Assembly: GCF_020177265.1 (NCBI RefSeq)
Contig: NZ_JAIVMC010000001.1
Location: forward strand, 62,001-126,000
DNA length: 64,000 bases
Direction: 5' to 3'
DNA from: Pseudooceanicola marinus
Lineage (GTDB): Bacteria; Pseudomonadota; Alphaproteobacteria; Rhodobacterales; Rhodobacteraceae
Below, piece after piece: positions 19,305-27,500 of the stretch. Position 1 is the stretch's first letter. Every line of letters starts with the position of its first letter. Under the pieces are notes generated by a model. That model worked only from the letters and a program-made list of their open reading frames with translations, was not told where the DNA came from and did not search any database. The translations under genes and the position numbers were made by a program.

Positions 19305-20489
19305 CTAGCGCACCAGCTCGCGCATGCCGCGGTCCAGCCCTTCCAGCGTCATCGGCACCATGCGGTCCTCGAAGATCTCGCGGATCATGGCGATGGAGTG
19401 GGTGTAGTCCCAGTATTTCTGCGGCACCGGGTTGATCCACAGGTGGTCCGGCCAGGCCTCGCGGGCGCGCTGCAGCCAGACCTGGCCCGCCTCGGGGTTC
19501 CAGTGCTCGTTCGCGCCGCCGGGGTAGGCGATCTCGTAAGGCGACATGGAGGCATCGCCGACGAAGATGCACTTGTAGTCCGACCCGTAGGTGCGCAGCA
19601 CCTCGTCCGTGGGGGTCTGTTCCGTCCAGCGGCGGGCGTTGTCGCGCCACACGCCTTCGTAAAGGCAGTTGTGAAAGTAGTAGTGTTCGAGATGCTTGAA
19701 CTCGGCCCGGGCGGCGGAGAAAAGCTCTTCGACCACCTTGATGTGATCGTCCATCGAACCGCCCACGTCGAGAAACAGCAGGACCTTGACGGCATTGCGC
19801 CGCTCGGGGCGGGTCTTCACGTCGAGGTAGCCATGCTCGGCGGTGGCGCGGATCGTGCCGTCGAGGTCCAGTTCCTCATGCGCGCCGTCGCGGGCCCATT
19901 TGCGCAGCCGTTTCAGCGCCACCTTGATGTTGCGCGTACCCAGCTCCTGCGTGTCGTCGAAATCGCGGAACTCTCGCTTGTCCCAGACCTTCACCGCGCG
20001 GCGATGGCGGCTGTCCTTCTGGCCGATGCGCACGCCTTCTGGGTTGTAGCCGTCAGCGCCGAAGGGGGAGGTGCCGCCCGTGCCGATCCACTTCGACCCG
20101 CCCTGGTGACGTTCCTTCTGTTCCTCCAGGCGCTGCTTCAGCGTTTCCATCAGCTTCTCGAAGCCGCCCAGGGCCTCGATCTGCGCCTTCTCCTCCTCGG
20201 AAAGGTGCTTTTCGGCCATGGATCGCAGCCACTCCTCGGGGATGTCCACGGCCTCCATCACCTGATCGAAGGTGATCTCCTCCAGCCCGGAGAAGGCGGC
20301 GGCAAAGGCCTGGTCGAAACGGTCGATGTTGCGTTCGTCCTTCACCATGGCGGCGCGGGCGAGGTAGTAGAACCCTTCGGGATCATAGGTGACCAGGCCG
20401 GCCTTCAGGGCCTCCAGGAAGGTCAGGTATTCGCGCAGCGACACCGGCACCGCGTGCTGCCGCAGGGCGTCGAAGAAGGGAATGAACAT
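19305..20489 (-). CDS. VWA-domain protein, CoxE-like partner of MoxR ATPase
   Basis: A 394-residue cytoplasmic protein. The C-terminal half has a von Willebrand A fold with a MIDAS-type loop LFLDVGGSMDDH (DxGxS) and FVGDASMSPYE. The N-terminal half is helical and charged. Such proteins work with MoxR-type AAA+ ATPases as chaperones that insert metals or remodel enzymes; a MoxR gene lies 2.5 kb upstream on the same strand with four-gene spacing that suggests one functional group. The client protein is not evident. Confidence 0.88.
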   Translation of the reverse strand: MFIPFFDALRQHAVPVSLREYLTFLEALKAGLVTYDPEGFYYLARAAMVKDERNIDRFDQAFAAAFSGLEEITFDQVMEAVDIPEEWLRSMAEKHLSEEEKAQIEALGGFEKLMETLKQRLEEQKERHQGGSKWIGTGGTSPFGADGYNPEGVRIGQKDSRHRRAVKVWDKREFRDFDDTQELGTRNIKVALKRLRKWARDGAHEELDLDGTIRATAEHGYLDVKTRPERRNAVKVLLFLDVGGSMDDHIKVVEELFSAARAEFKHLEHYYFHNCLYEGVWRDNARRWTEQTPTDEVLRTYGSDYKCIFVGDASMSPYEIAYPGGANEHWNPEAGQVWLQRAREAWPDHLWINPVPQKYWDYTHSIAMIREIFEDRMVPMTLEGLDRGMRELVR

Positions 20490-20540
20490 CTGGTCTCCTC
20501 CCGGATGTGTCCCCGCGGGGCGGCCCGGTGGTGACCGGGA

Positions 20541-20708
20541 TCAGATCAGGCTGCGGTGGACGAAGAGCGTGATGAAAAGCCCGATCAGCGCGAAGAGGAT
20601 GGCATGGGTGGCGCCGTATTGGAACATGTCCTTGCCGTTGCCGCCGCGACGTTTGGCGCGCAGGGCGCCGAAGATGGCGCCGATGATCAGACCTGCGATG
20701 ACGAACAT
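20541..20708 (-). CDS. Small two-helix membrane protein (55 aa)
   Basis: A 55-residue protein: helix one MFVIAGLIIGAIFGALRA, a basic Gly-rich turn KRRGGNGKDMFQY, helix two ATHAILFALIGLFITLFV and a short tail. The ATG at 20708 has GGAGAG 6 bases upstream. It sits between the DUF2927-type lipoprotein and VWA genes on the same strand. Family not known to me; coding is supported by the clean hydrophobic pattern, spacing and ribosome site. Confidence 0.72.
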   Translation of the reverse strand: MFVIAGLIIGAIFGALRAKRRGGNGKDMFQYGATHAILFALIGLFITLFVHRSLI

Positions 20709-20785
20709 TGTTTTCTCTCCCGGCCGGACCGGCCCCCTTGGCGTCTTCCGGACATCCGCGCCGGCGCCGGGGCGCCGGGCCGGGA

Positions 20786-22240
20786 TCAGCCGCCGCGCGG
20801 GGCCAGGGCGGCCACGTCGCGCAACCGGGCCTCGACGGCCGCGTCCGGGCCGAAGCCGTAGCGCGCCCAGCCCAGAGAGTCCAGACGGCTGGCACGGGCC
20901 GCGGCGGTCTGGCCGGCCAGGTCCTGGGCCTCGGCGCGCAGCATCTTGATATTGGCCAGCAGCACCGCGTTCTGGTAGCGCTCGGCGATCGCATCCTGCC
21001 CCTTCAGCAGCGCCAGGGCGCGGGCGCTTTCCCCGCGGGAGATCGCGTGGGCGGCCAGCTGAACGGCGGTATGGGCGGCGTGGATGCGGGTTTCGGGGTG
21101 CTGGCCGAAGAGGGAGTGGGCGCGCAGCAGCGCGGCCTCGGCCCGCTTCGGGTCGCGGATCTGCAGCAGCCGGCCCAGCACGTAGTTGGCAAAGGCGGTG
21201 CGATGATCATTCCACCCCTGACCCTCGGCGATCGCCACGGCGCGTTCGGCACCGCGCAGCCGGGTGGCCGGGGATCCATCGGGGCCAAGCGCCTGGGACA
21301 GGGCGCGCACCCATTCCACCGGTGTCTCGGCCATCACCCGCGGCGGCACGAAGCCCCCGTCGGGGTTCACCCGGGCCAGCACGCCGGGCAGGCGGGCCGC
21401 CACGGCCTTCCGGGTCATGCCCGACTGCAGTTCCGGCGCATAGGTGATCCGCAGGATCATCATGTCGTAGCCGGTCAGGACGGACTGGATGTTGTCGTCG
21501 TTGAAGGTACTGCCGGCCAGCCGGTAAAGATCGTTGAGCGGACCCAGCGACTGCGCCAGCTCCTCATGCAGGCAGTCGCGCATTTCCTGCGGCGCCGCGT
21601 CGGAGGGCACGAAGATCGCGATCTGGTCACGCTCCTTCAGGCGGGTCCAGTCGGTGCGGGCGCTGCGCCGGGCGCTGCGGTATTCCGACAGGCGCGAAAT
21701 GCCGGGCACCACGAAGCAGGCGGCGGCGGGCAGTTCGCGGCGTATGCGGTCACCGGGCACGGCGTTGATGGTGATATTGCCGGTCTGGCCCATGGGCAGG
21801 CGGGTGATGTCGATCCCTGCCTCGCGGCGCAGCCGGCCGATCACGTTGTCCAGCTCGCGCGCCATGCCGGGCGGCACCTTGCCGGTCAGGCCGACGCGGA
21901 TCGGCCCCTCGAAGCGGGTGAAGACGGGCATCTCGCGGCCCGATTCCAGGCGAAAGCTGAGGTCGATGAAATCGCGCGCCAGGTCGGCATTGGCGATGCG
22001 GGGGCGGGCCATGGGGCCGTCGCCGTAAAAGACCTTCATCGGGGGCAGCGCGGTCACCTTGCTGGTGTCGGCGCGGCTGGCCGCCGGGGCCTGGGTGGTG
22101 GGGGCCGCGGTTTTCGCGGCGCCGGTCGAGGGGCTGGCCGAGGGCGTGGGCGCCATGCAGCCGGAGGTGGCGACCATCAGCGGCAGCAGCATCGCGGCGG
22201 CCGCGATCCGGCGGGTGAGCAGGCGGGCGATGGTCGTCAT
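20786..22240 (-). CDS. DUF2927-type lipoprotein
   Basis: A 484-residue lipoprotein. The N-terminus is a signal with lipobox VATSGC, so Cys28 is expected to be lipidated. A low-complexity Ala/Thr/Pro linker (about 30-60) leads to a domain with FTRFEGPIRVGLTG and CLHEELAQSLGPLNDL, which fit the DUF2927 family (putative metallopeptidase-like HExxQ motif). The C-terminal third is helical and repeat-like (TPR-type). Function is unknown. The ATG overlaps the stop of the GNAT gene upstream (ATGA). Confidence 0.82.
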   Translation of the reverse strand: MTTIARLLTRRIAAAAMLLPLMVATSGCMAPTPSASPSTGAAKTAAPTTQAPAASRADTSKVTALPPMKVFYGDGPMARPRIANADLARDFIDLSFRLESGREMPVFTRFEGPIRVGLTGKVPPGMARELDNVIGRLRREAGIDITRLPMGQTGNITINAVPGDRIRRELPAAACFVVPGISRLSEYRSARRSARTDWTRLKERDQIAIFVPSDAAPQEMRDCLHEELAQSLGPLNDLYRLAGSTFNDDNIQSVLTGYDMMILRITYAPELQSGMTRKAVAARLPGVLARVNPDGGFVPPRVMAETPVEWVRALSQALGPDGSPATRLRGAERAVAIAEGQGWNDHRTAFANYVLGRLLQIRDPKRAEAALLRAHSLFGQHPETRIHAAHTAVQLAAHAISRGESARALALLKGQDAIAERYQNAVLLANIKMLRAEAQDLAGQTAAARASRLDSLGWARYGFGPDAAVEARLRDVAALAPRGG

Positions 22241-22680
22241 GTCAGCTCCATCCGGTACTTGATGAAATCGGTCTTCTCCGCCAGCCGGTCGTACAGACGT
22301 TGCGCGGTGACGTTGTCCTGCTGCGTCATCCAGTAAAGGCCCGATGCGCCGGCCTCGCGCGCGCGGTCGCGCACCGCCTCGATCAGCGCCCGCCCCAGGC
22401 CGGCGCCGCGGGCCTCCGGGTCGGCGTAGAGATCCTGAAGATAGCAGACATCCGCCTCGGCCCAGTTGTGGGGGTGGAACAGGTAGTGGACCAGGCCCAT
22501 GGGCCGCCCGTCGACGAAGGCCAGCAGGCCGTGCTGCGCCCGCGCGGGATCAAGCAGCCGGGAGAAGGTGAGGTCGTAGATCCCGGCCGGCAGCTCTGTC
22601 TTGTAGAAGGTGAGGTAGCCCTGCCAGAGCTCGGCCCAGCGGTCACGGTCCTGGGCAGCGACGGGGCGAATCTCGATCAT
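22237..22680 (-). CDS. GNAT-family N-acetyltransferase
   Basis: A 147-residue single-domain acetyltransferase with the acetyl-CoA loop in LYADPEARGAGLGRALI (R/QxxGxG/A) and the C-terminal YWMTQQDNVTAQRLYDRL typical of GNAT enzymes. The substrate cannot be told. Its ribosome site lies within a hairpin (22687-22707). It overlaps the lipoprotein gene downstream, so the two are translated together. Confidence 0.88.
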   Translation of the reverse strand: MIEIRPVAAQDRDRWAELWQGYLTFYKTELPAGIYDLTFSRLLDPARAQHGLLAFVDGRPMGLVHYLFHPHNWAEADVCYLQDLYADPEARGAGLGRALIEAVRDRAREAGASGLYWMTQQDNVTAQRLYDRLAEKTDFIKYRMELT

Positions 22681-22686
22681 CTTGGG

Positions 22687-22707
22687 TCCTTCGGTCGTTC
22701 CGAAGGA
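22687..22707 (-). promoter_or_regulatory. Hairpin that covers the GNAT ribosome-binding site
   Basis: A perfect 8-bp stem (TCCTTCGG with CCGAAGGA) and 5-base loop end six bases before the GNAT ATG. The Shine-Dalgarno GAAGGA is part of the 3' arm in the transcript, so folding should block ribosome access. Confidence 0.5.
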
Positions 22708-22911
22708 AAGGCTAGGGCAAGAGGTGGTCCTCGGCCAAGCCCGTGTTTGTGGGTAGGGCGCAAGTTGCGGCCCGACGCCGGGTCACATGGGTTGCGTGCC
22801 TGCGCACAAGGCAGGGTTTCGTCCGGTGGTAATGTGCGGAGGAGCGCGGATCCCGTCAGGGTTGCACAGCGGCGCGGACGGTCGCGCGCGGCAGGGCGCA
22901 GCCCGTCAGGC

Positions 22912-22941
22912 GGGGCAGGGCGCGTCGCGGCGCCTTGCCCC
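22912..22941 (-). terminator. Hairpin after moxR-type gene
   Basis: A 12-bp stem with one mismatch (GGGGCAAGGCGC with GCGCCCTGCCCC on the minus strand) and a 6-base loop begins 12 bases past the MoxR stop. No T run follows. Confidence 0.35.
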
Positions 22942-22952
22942 GTGGCATCCGG

Positions 22953-23801
22953 TCAGCGGCGCTGGCCGCGCGCCATGAAGGCCAGCCGTTCGAACAGGTG
23001 CACGTCCTGTTCGTTCTTCAGAAGCGCGCCGTGCAGCTTCGGCAGGGCGTTGGCGCCGTCACGCTTCAGGTCCTCGGCGGTCAGATCCTCGGCCAGCAGC
23101 AGCTTCAGCCAGTCCAGCACCTCGGAGGTCGAGGGCTTCTTCTTCAGCCCCTGCATCTCGCGCAGCTCGAAGAACTGGGTCAGGGCGGCGGTCAGCAGGT
23201 CGCCCTTGATGCCGGGATGGTGCACCTCGACGATCTTCTTCATCGTCTCCATGTCCGGGAAGCGGATGTAGTGGAAGAAGCAGCGGCGCAGGAAGGCGTC
23301 GGGCAGCTCTTTTTCGTTGTTGGAGGTGATGATGACGATGGGCCGGTTCTCGGCGCGGATCGTCTCGCCGGTCTCGTAGACGTGGAACTCCATCTTGTCG
23401 AGTTCCTGCAGCAGGTCGTTGGGGAACTCGATATCGGCCTTGTCGACCTCGTCGATCAGCAGCACCACGCGTTCCGGCGCGGTGAAGGCCTGCCAGAGCT
23501 TGCCCTGGCGGATGTAGTTCTTCACGTCATGCACGCGTTCCTCGCCCAGCTGGCTGTCGCGCAGGCGGCTGACGGCGTCGTATTCGTAAAGACCCTGCTG
23601 CGCCTTGGTCGTGGACTTGATGTTCCATTCGATCATCGGCGCGCCCAGGCTCTGCGCCACCTGGCGGGCCAGTTCGGTCTTGCCGGTGCCCGGTTCGCCC
23701 TTCACCAGCAGCGGGCGCTGCAGGGTGATGGCGGCGTTGACCGCCACGGTCAGATCCTCGGTTGCGACGTAGTCCGCGGTGCCTTCGAAACGCGCGTTCA
23801 T
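22953..23801 (-). CDS. MoxR-family AAA+ ATPase
   Basis: A 282-residue AAA+ ATPase with Walker A GEPGTGKTEL (about 35-44), Walker B VVLLIDEVDKAD, sensor 1 IITSNNEKELPD and the arginine-finger segment FLRRCFF. MoxR ATPases assist maturation or assembly of enzyme complexes with a VWA partner; that partner is the gene at 19305-20489. Its long leader contains a large hairpin (23841-23876). Confidence 0.9.
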   Translation of the reverse strand: MNARFEGTADYVATEDLTVAVNAAITLQRPLLVKGEPGTGKTELARQVAQSLGAPMIEWNIKSTTKAQQGLYEYDAVSRLRDSQLGEERVHDVKNYIRQGKLWQAFTAPERVVLLIDEVDKADIEFPNDLLQELDKMEFHVYETGETIRAENRPIVIITSNNEKELPDAFLRRCFFHYIRFPDMETMKKIVEVHHPGIKGDLLTAALTQFFELREMQGLKKKPSTSEVLDWLKLLLAEDLTAEDLKRDGANALPKLHGALLKNEQDVHLFERLAFMARGQRR

Positions 23802-24307
23802 GCGGGCCTCCTCCTGCCGTTATGCCCTGATGGGGTAAAAGGCGCGCGGCGGCTTGGCAAGCCGCAGGGGCGCGCCAGACGGGCCAAAGGGGCCGTGGCG
23901 CCCGGAAACATCGCGTCACGGAGCGCTACGTATGAGGGGCATTGCCGCGAAAGCTGCTGTTAAGCACGTAATTTGAGCAAATTCGCGGTGCCGCCGCGAA
24001 AACGCCCGCGCATGAGGCGGCCGGATTTGCGCCCGTATGACGCTGCGGCGTGCAGACGCTCCGGTGCGAAGGGCCGGGCGAATGGCGGCAAACCGGCTGA
24101 AATCGCAGCGTTTTCACTGATGCGTGAGGGCCCTCGGTGCGGCGCCCGGAGGGGGCGGGCCATGCCCGGCAGATGCGCAACAGCGTCGGCGCGGCGGGAT
24201 TATTTCGTGACAAGGCGGACCGGAGGCGTTAAGGCCCTGCGCAGGGGATCCTGCCGCCCGGGACGGCTGTCTCGATCGCGGGCCAAGGACGAGTTCGGGA
24301 GCCGCTG
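23802..24307. other. Divergent intergenic region, moxR / dksA
   Basis: These 506 bases hold no convincing gene. A two-step hairpin sits in the presumed moxR leader: outer stem 23841-23847 with 23870-23876, inner stem 23849-23855 with 23859-23865. A second hairpin (TTCGCGG/CCGCGAA) is at 23982-24000 beside an AT-rich stretch (23957-23982) that could carry promoters for either side. Short frames here read as Arg/Gly-rich noise. Confidence 0.6.
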
Positions 24308-24730
24308 ATGAAAGCAGAAACTTTCCTAGAAGACGATTATCGTCCCGCTGAGGACGAGCCGTTCATGAATGAGCGGCAGACGGAGTATTTTCGTCGCAAG
24401 CTGCTGGCGTGGAAGGAGGAAATCCTTTCCGACAGCCGCGATACCATTGAGGGCATGAAGGACAGTACGCGCAATATCCCCGATATTGCCGACCGCGCCA
24501 GCGAAGAGACCGACCGCGCATTGGAGCTGCGCACCCGGGATCGCCAGCGCAAGCTGGTGGCCAAGATCGACGCTGCGCTGCGCCGCATCGACGAGGGGGA
24601 ATATGGCTACTGCGAGGTGACCGGCGAGCCGATCAGCCTCAAGCGTCTGGACGCCCGGCCGATTGCCACCATGAGCCTGGAAGCCCAGGAGCGTCATGAG
24701 CGCCGCGAGAAGGTGCATCGCGACGACTAA
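24308..24730 (+). CDS. dksA: RNA polymerase-binding transcription factor DksA
   Basis: Binds the RNA polymerase secondary channel and, with ppGpp, adjusts rRNA and amino-acid promoters. The 140-residue protein keeps the coiled-coil tip motif DxxDxA (Asp59, Asp62, Ala64). The zinc-finger position is degenerate: of the four E. coli cysteines only Cys102 remains, the others being Thr105, Ser123 and Ala126, so it should not bind zinc in the usual way. Such Cys-poor DksA proteins occur in alphaproteobacteria. A strong terminator follows. Confidence 0.95.
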   Translation: MKAETFLEDDYRPAEDEPFMNERQTEYFRRKLLAWKEEILSDSRDTIEGMKDSTRNIPDIADRASEETDRALELRTRDRQRKLVAKIDAALRRIDEGEYGYCEVTGEPISLKRLDARPIATMSLEAQERHERREKVHRDD

Positions 24731-24807
24731 TCGCGCGGATCGGGGCCGGGTCACGCAGCGCAGGGCGCCGTGGGCCTGGCCTGAACCAAGCCTCATAAAT
24801 TCTTTTC

Positions 24808-24832
24808 AACGCCGGGGATTTTCCCCGGCGTT
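24808..24832 (+). terminator. Intrinsic terminator of dksA
   Basis: A perfect 11-bp stem (24808-24818 with 24822-24832) with a 3-base loop, followed by GTTGCTTG. It lies 77 bases past the dksA stop. Highly stable, with a modest T run. Confidence 0.8.
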
Positions 24833-25025
24833 GTTGCTTGCATCACCCCCCTATACGGGGCCATATCGCTGCGCCCGGGCTGACGGGACGGGCGATTCCG
24901 CCCTGTCGCTTCCGCCATCGGGCCTGATGACCAAAACGGGCCGCCCGGCCAGACCGGTGGCCCCATGCCGCCCCGGCCCGCGCGCCTGACGCGCCATGAC
25001 GGGGGCCGCGAGCAGGAGAGTTCCC

Positions 25026-26282
25026 TTGCCGCTGACGGGCCAGAAAATCGCGATCATCGGGGCCGGAATCGGCGGGCTCGCCGCCGCGCGGGCGCTTGCG
25101 CTGCGCGGCGCCGAGGTCACGGTGCTGGAGCAGGCGGAGTGCATCCGCGAGGTGGGTGCTGGTCTTCAGATCAGCCCCAATGGCGCGGCGGTGCTGCGCG
25201 GCCTGGGCCTGCGGCCCGAGCTGTTCGGCATGGCCAGCGACGGGGTGCGTCTGGTCGATCACCACGGACGCACGGCGCTGCGCATGGATCTGGGCGGGCT
25301 GCCCGATCGCAACGGCTATTTCTTCTGTCATCGCGCCGACCTGATCGCCGCGCTGGCCCATGGGGCGCGCAAGGCGGGCGCCCGTGTCCGACTGCTGCAA
25401 CGGGTCGAGGACGTGGTGACGGGCGAGGCGCCCGAGATCCACATTGCCAACCGGGCGCGCATGCGTCCGGCGCTGGTGGTCGGCGCCGACGGGCTGCATT
25501 CGCGCCTGCGCGCGGCGATTCTGGGCGACGGCCGGGCCAGCTTCACCGGCCAGGTCTGCTGGCGCGCCGTGGTGCCCGCCGCGCCCGACGACCCGAAGGG
25601 CGCCGAGGCGCGCGTCTACATGGGGCCGGGGCGTCACCTGGTCAGCTATCCGCTGCGCGGCGGGGCGCTGCGCAACATCGTGGCGGTCGAGGAGCGCCGC
25701 GAATGGGCCCCCGACAGCTGGAGCCACGAGGACAACCCCGACAACCTGCGGCGCGCCTTCGCCGGCTTCTGCCCCGAGGTGCAATCGCTTCTGGAACGGG
25801 TCAGCCGGGTCAATCTCTGGGGCCTGCACCGCCACGAGGTCGCGCCGAAATGGTACGATGGGCGCACCGCGCTTCTGGGGGATGCGGCCCATCCGACACT
25901 GCCCTTCCTGGCCCAGGGCGCGAACCTGGCGCTGGAAGATGCCTGGGTTCTGTCAGAGACATTGGCCGAGGGGCTGGGTGGTGCCGCGGGGCCGGAGGCG
26001 GCGCAGGCCGCTATAGGGCCGGCGCTGGAACGCTATCAGCAGGCGCGCCGCGACCGGACGCGCCGAGCGATTCAGGCGGCGAACCGCAATGCCTGGAAAT
26101 ATCACCTGCGTTTCCCGCCGCTGCGCATGGCGGCCCATGCCGCGCTGCGCCTCGGCGGCAAGGTCGCGCCCGGCGCGATCCTGCATCAGTTCGATTGGCT
26201 TTACGGCCATGACGTTACCGGCGGCCAGCGCCTGGCCGCCGATCTGGACTGCCCGGTGTCAGAGGGCGATCTCTGCCCATAG
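25026..26282 (+). CDS. FAD-dependent monooxygenase (salicylate hydroxylase-like)
   Basis: Group A flavoprotein hydroxylase of about 418 residues. The FAD-binding Rossmann motif is IAIIGAGIGGLAAARAL at the N-terminus, DG is in LVVGADGLHSRLRA, and the second FAD motif is ALLGDAAHPTLPFLAQGANLALEDA. The start is uncertain: TTG at 25026 has AGGAG 9 bases upstream and puts the Rossmann strand at the N-terminus, while an ATG at 24996 has no ribosome site. The substrate is probably an aromatic acid (inference). The 3' end overlaps the convergent exonuclease III gene by 24 bases. Confidence 0.9.
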   Translation: MPLTGQKIAIIGAGIGGLAAARALALRGAEVTVLEQAECIREVGAGLQISPNGAAVLRGLGLRPELFGMASDGVRLVDHHGRTALRMDLGGLPDRNGYFFCHRADLIAALAHGARKAGARVRLLQRVEDVVTGEAPEIHIANRARMRPALVVGADGLHSRLRAAILGDGRASFTGQVCWRAVVPAAPDDPKGAEARVYMGPGRHLVSYPLRGGALRNIVAVEERREWAPDSWSHEDNPDNLRRAFAGFCPEVQSLLERVSRVNLWGLHRHEVAPKWYDGRTALLGDAAHPTLPFLAQGANLALEDAWVLSETLAEGLGGAAGPEAAQAAIGPALERYQQARRDRTRRAIQAANRNAWKYHLRFPPLRMAAHAALRLGGKVAPGAILHQFDWLYGHDVTGGQRLAADLDCPVSEGDLCP

Positions 26283-27068
26283 GGGCACGTGATCCGACGG
26301 CTTCTGCCGGCCGCGGATCTCGGCGTCGATGCCGCAATCGGTCACCAGATCCGCGCATTGCGGGGTCATCAGCATGTGATCGATGCGGATCCCGTCGTTC
26401 TTCTGCCAGGCGCCGGCCTGGTAATCCCAGAAGGTGTAGTGACCCGGGGCAGGGTGCCGGGTGCGGAAGATCTCGGTGAAGCCGAGGTTCTGGATGCGGC
26501 GGAAGGCGGCGCGGCTTTCGGGGCGGAACAGCGCGTCCTCGCGCCATTTCTCGGGCTTGGCGGCGTCCTCCGCCTGCGGGATGATGTTGTAATCCCCCAG
26601 CATCACAGCCGGTTCCTCGGCCGCCATCAGCTCCTCGGCGCGGGCGCGCAGGCGCTCCATCCAGGCCAGCTTGTAGGCATATTTGCCGCCCTCCACGGGC
26701 AGGCCGCTTTCCGTCAGCTCGACCGGGTTGCCGTTCGGCAGGTAGAGGCCGCAGATCCGCAGCGCGTCCTGCTCGCCCACCACCGTCGCCTCGATCCAGC
26801 GCGCCTGTTCGTCGTCCTCGTCGCCGGGCAACCCGCGCGTCACGTCTTCCAGCGGCAGTTTCGACAGGATGGCGACCCCGTTGAAGCTCTTCTGGCCATG
26901 GGTTTCGACCTGGTAGCCGCGCTCCTCGAACAACTCGCGCGGGAAACCCTCGTCCACCGACTTGATCTCCTGCAGGACGGCGACATCGGGCTGCGCCTCG
27001 TCCAGCCAATCCATCAGCGCCTGTGCCCGCGCCTTGATGCCGTTGATGTTGAACGTGGCCAGTCTCAT
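26259..27068 (-). CDS. xth: Exodeoxyribonuclease III
   Basis: AP endonuclease / 3'-5' exonuclease of base-excision repair. The 269-residue protein starts MRLATFNINGIKAR and has the catalytic motifs LQEIKS (Glu), GDYNIIP (Asp/Asn), and the C-terminal SDHVPL (Asp-His). IRIDHML and YTFWDYQAGAWQKNDG fit XthA. The ATG at 27068 was chosen at the family start; the frame stays open upstream as non-coding sequence. Convergent with the FAD monooxygenase, 24-base overlap. Confidence 0.95.
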   Translation of the reverse strand: MRLATFNINGIKARAQALMDWLDEAQPDVAVLQEIKSVDEGFPRELFEERGYQVETHGQKSFNGVAILSKLPLEDVTRGLPGDEDDEQARWIEATVVGEQDALRICGLYLPNGNPVELTESGLPVEGGKYAYKLAWMERLRARAEELMAAEEPAVMLGDYNIIPQAEDAAKPEKWREDALFRPESRAAFRRIQNLGFTEIFRTRHPAPGHYTFWDYQAGAWQKNDGIRIDHMLMTPQCADLVTDCGIDAEIRGRQKPSDHVPLWAEIAL

Positions 27069-27500
27069 GTCGGGCAACCCTTTTCTCTTTCCTTGCTGAC
27101 GGGAAAGCGCAACTCTGAGGTCCATGTGTGGCCCCGAACCTGTGCGCCCGGCGCGCTGGCGGCCGGGCATCCCGTCTCTGCCGCTTTGTGGGTCTTTGTG
27201 CGGTCTCTGTCCAGACGGGTTGCGTCTGCGCCTGCACGGGCACGATTCGGCGCGGGCATATCGCCGCTCGGCGAATCCCGGTTGTGTGTTCTCCCAATGT
27301 TCCGAATTTTTCCGGCAAGTGAAATAACTTGTCAAAATTTCGGCAGTTCATTGTTGTTTATACCGAAACAATACCTTGGAACTCGAAGTTATTGTGAGTA
27401 ACTTTCGCTTGACACGGTTAAATTGAAAATTGTGTTTTGCGAACACGAAATGCGTGCAAGCGTTCTGGCATCGTCCTTTCTTTTCAACGACTTGGAGAAC
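27069..27500. other. Intergenic region upstream of the repeat-protein unit
   Basis: These 432 bases separate xth and the repeat-protein gene, which diverge. The right half (27290-27450) is markedly AT-rich for this genome. It contains a perfect -35 hexamer TTGACA (27409-27414) with only a weak -10 (TGTGTT) 16 bases on, and an inverted repeat TTGTTT/AAACAA (27354-27359 with 27366-27371). These probably form the promoter and an operator for the downstream unit. Confidence 0.5.
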
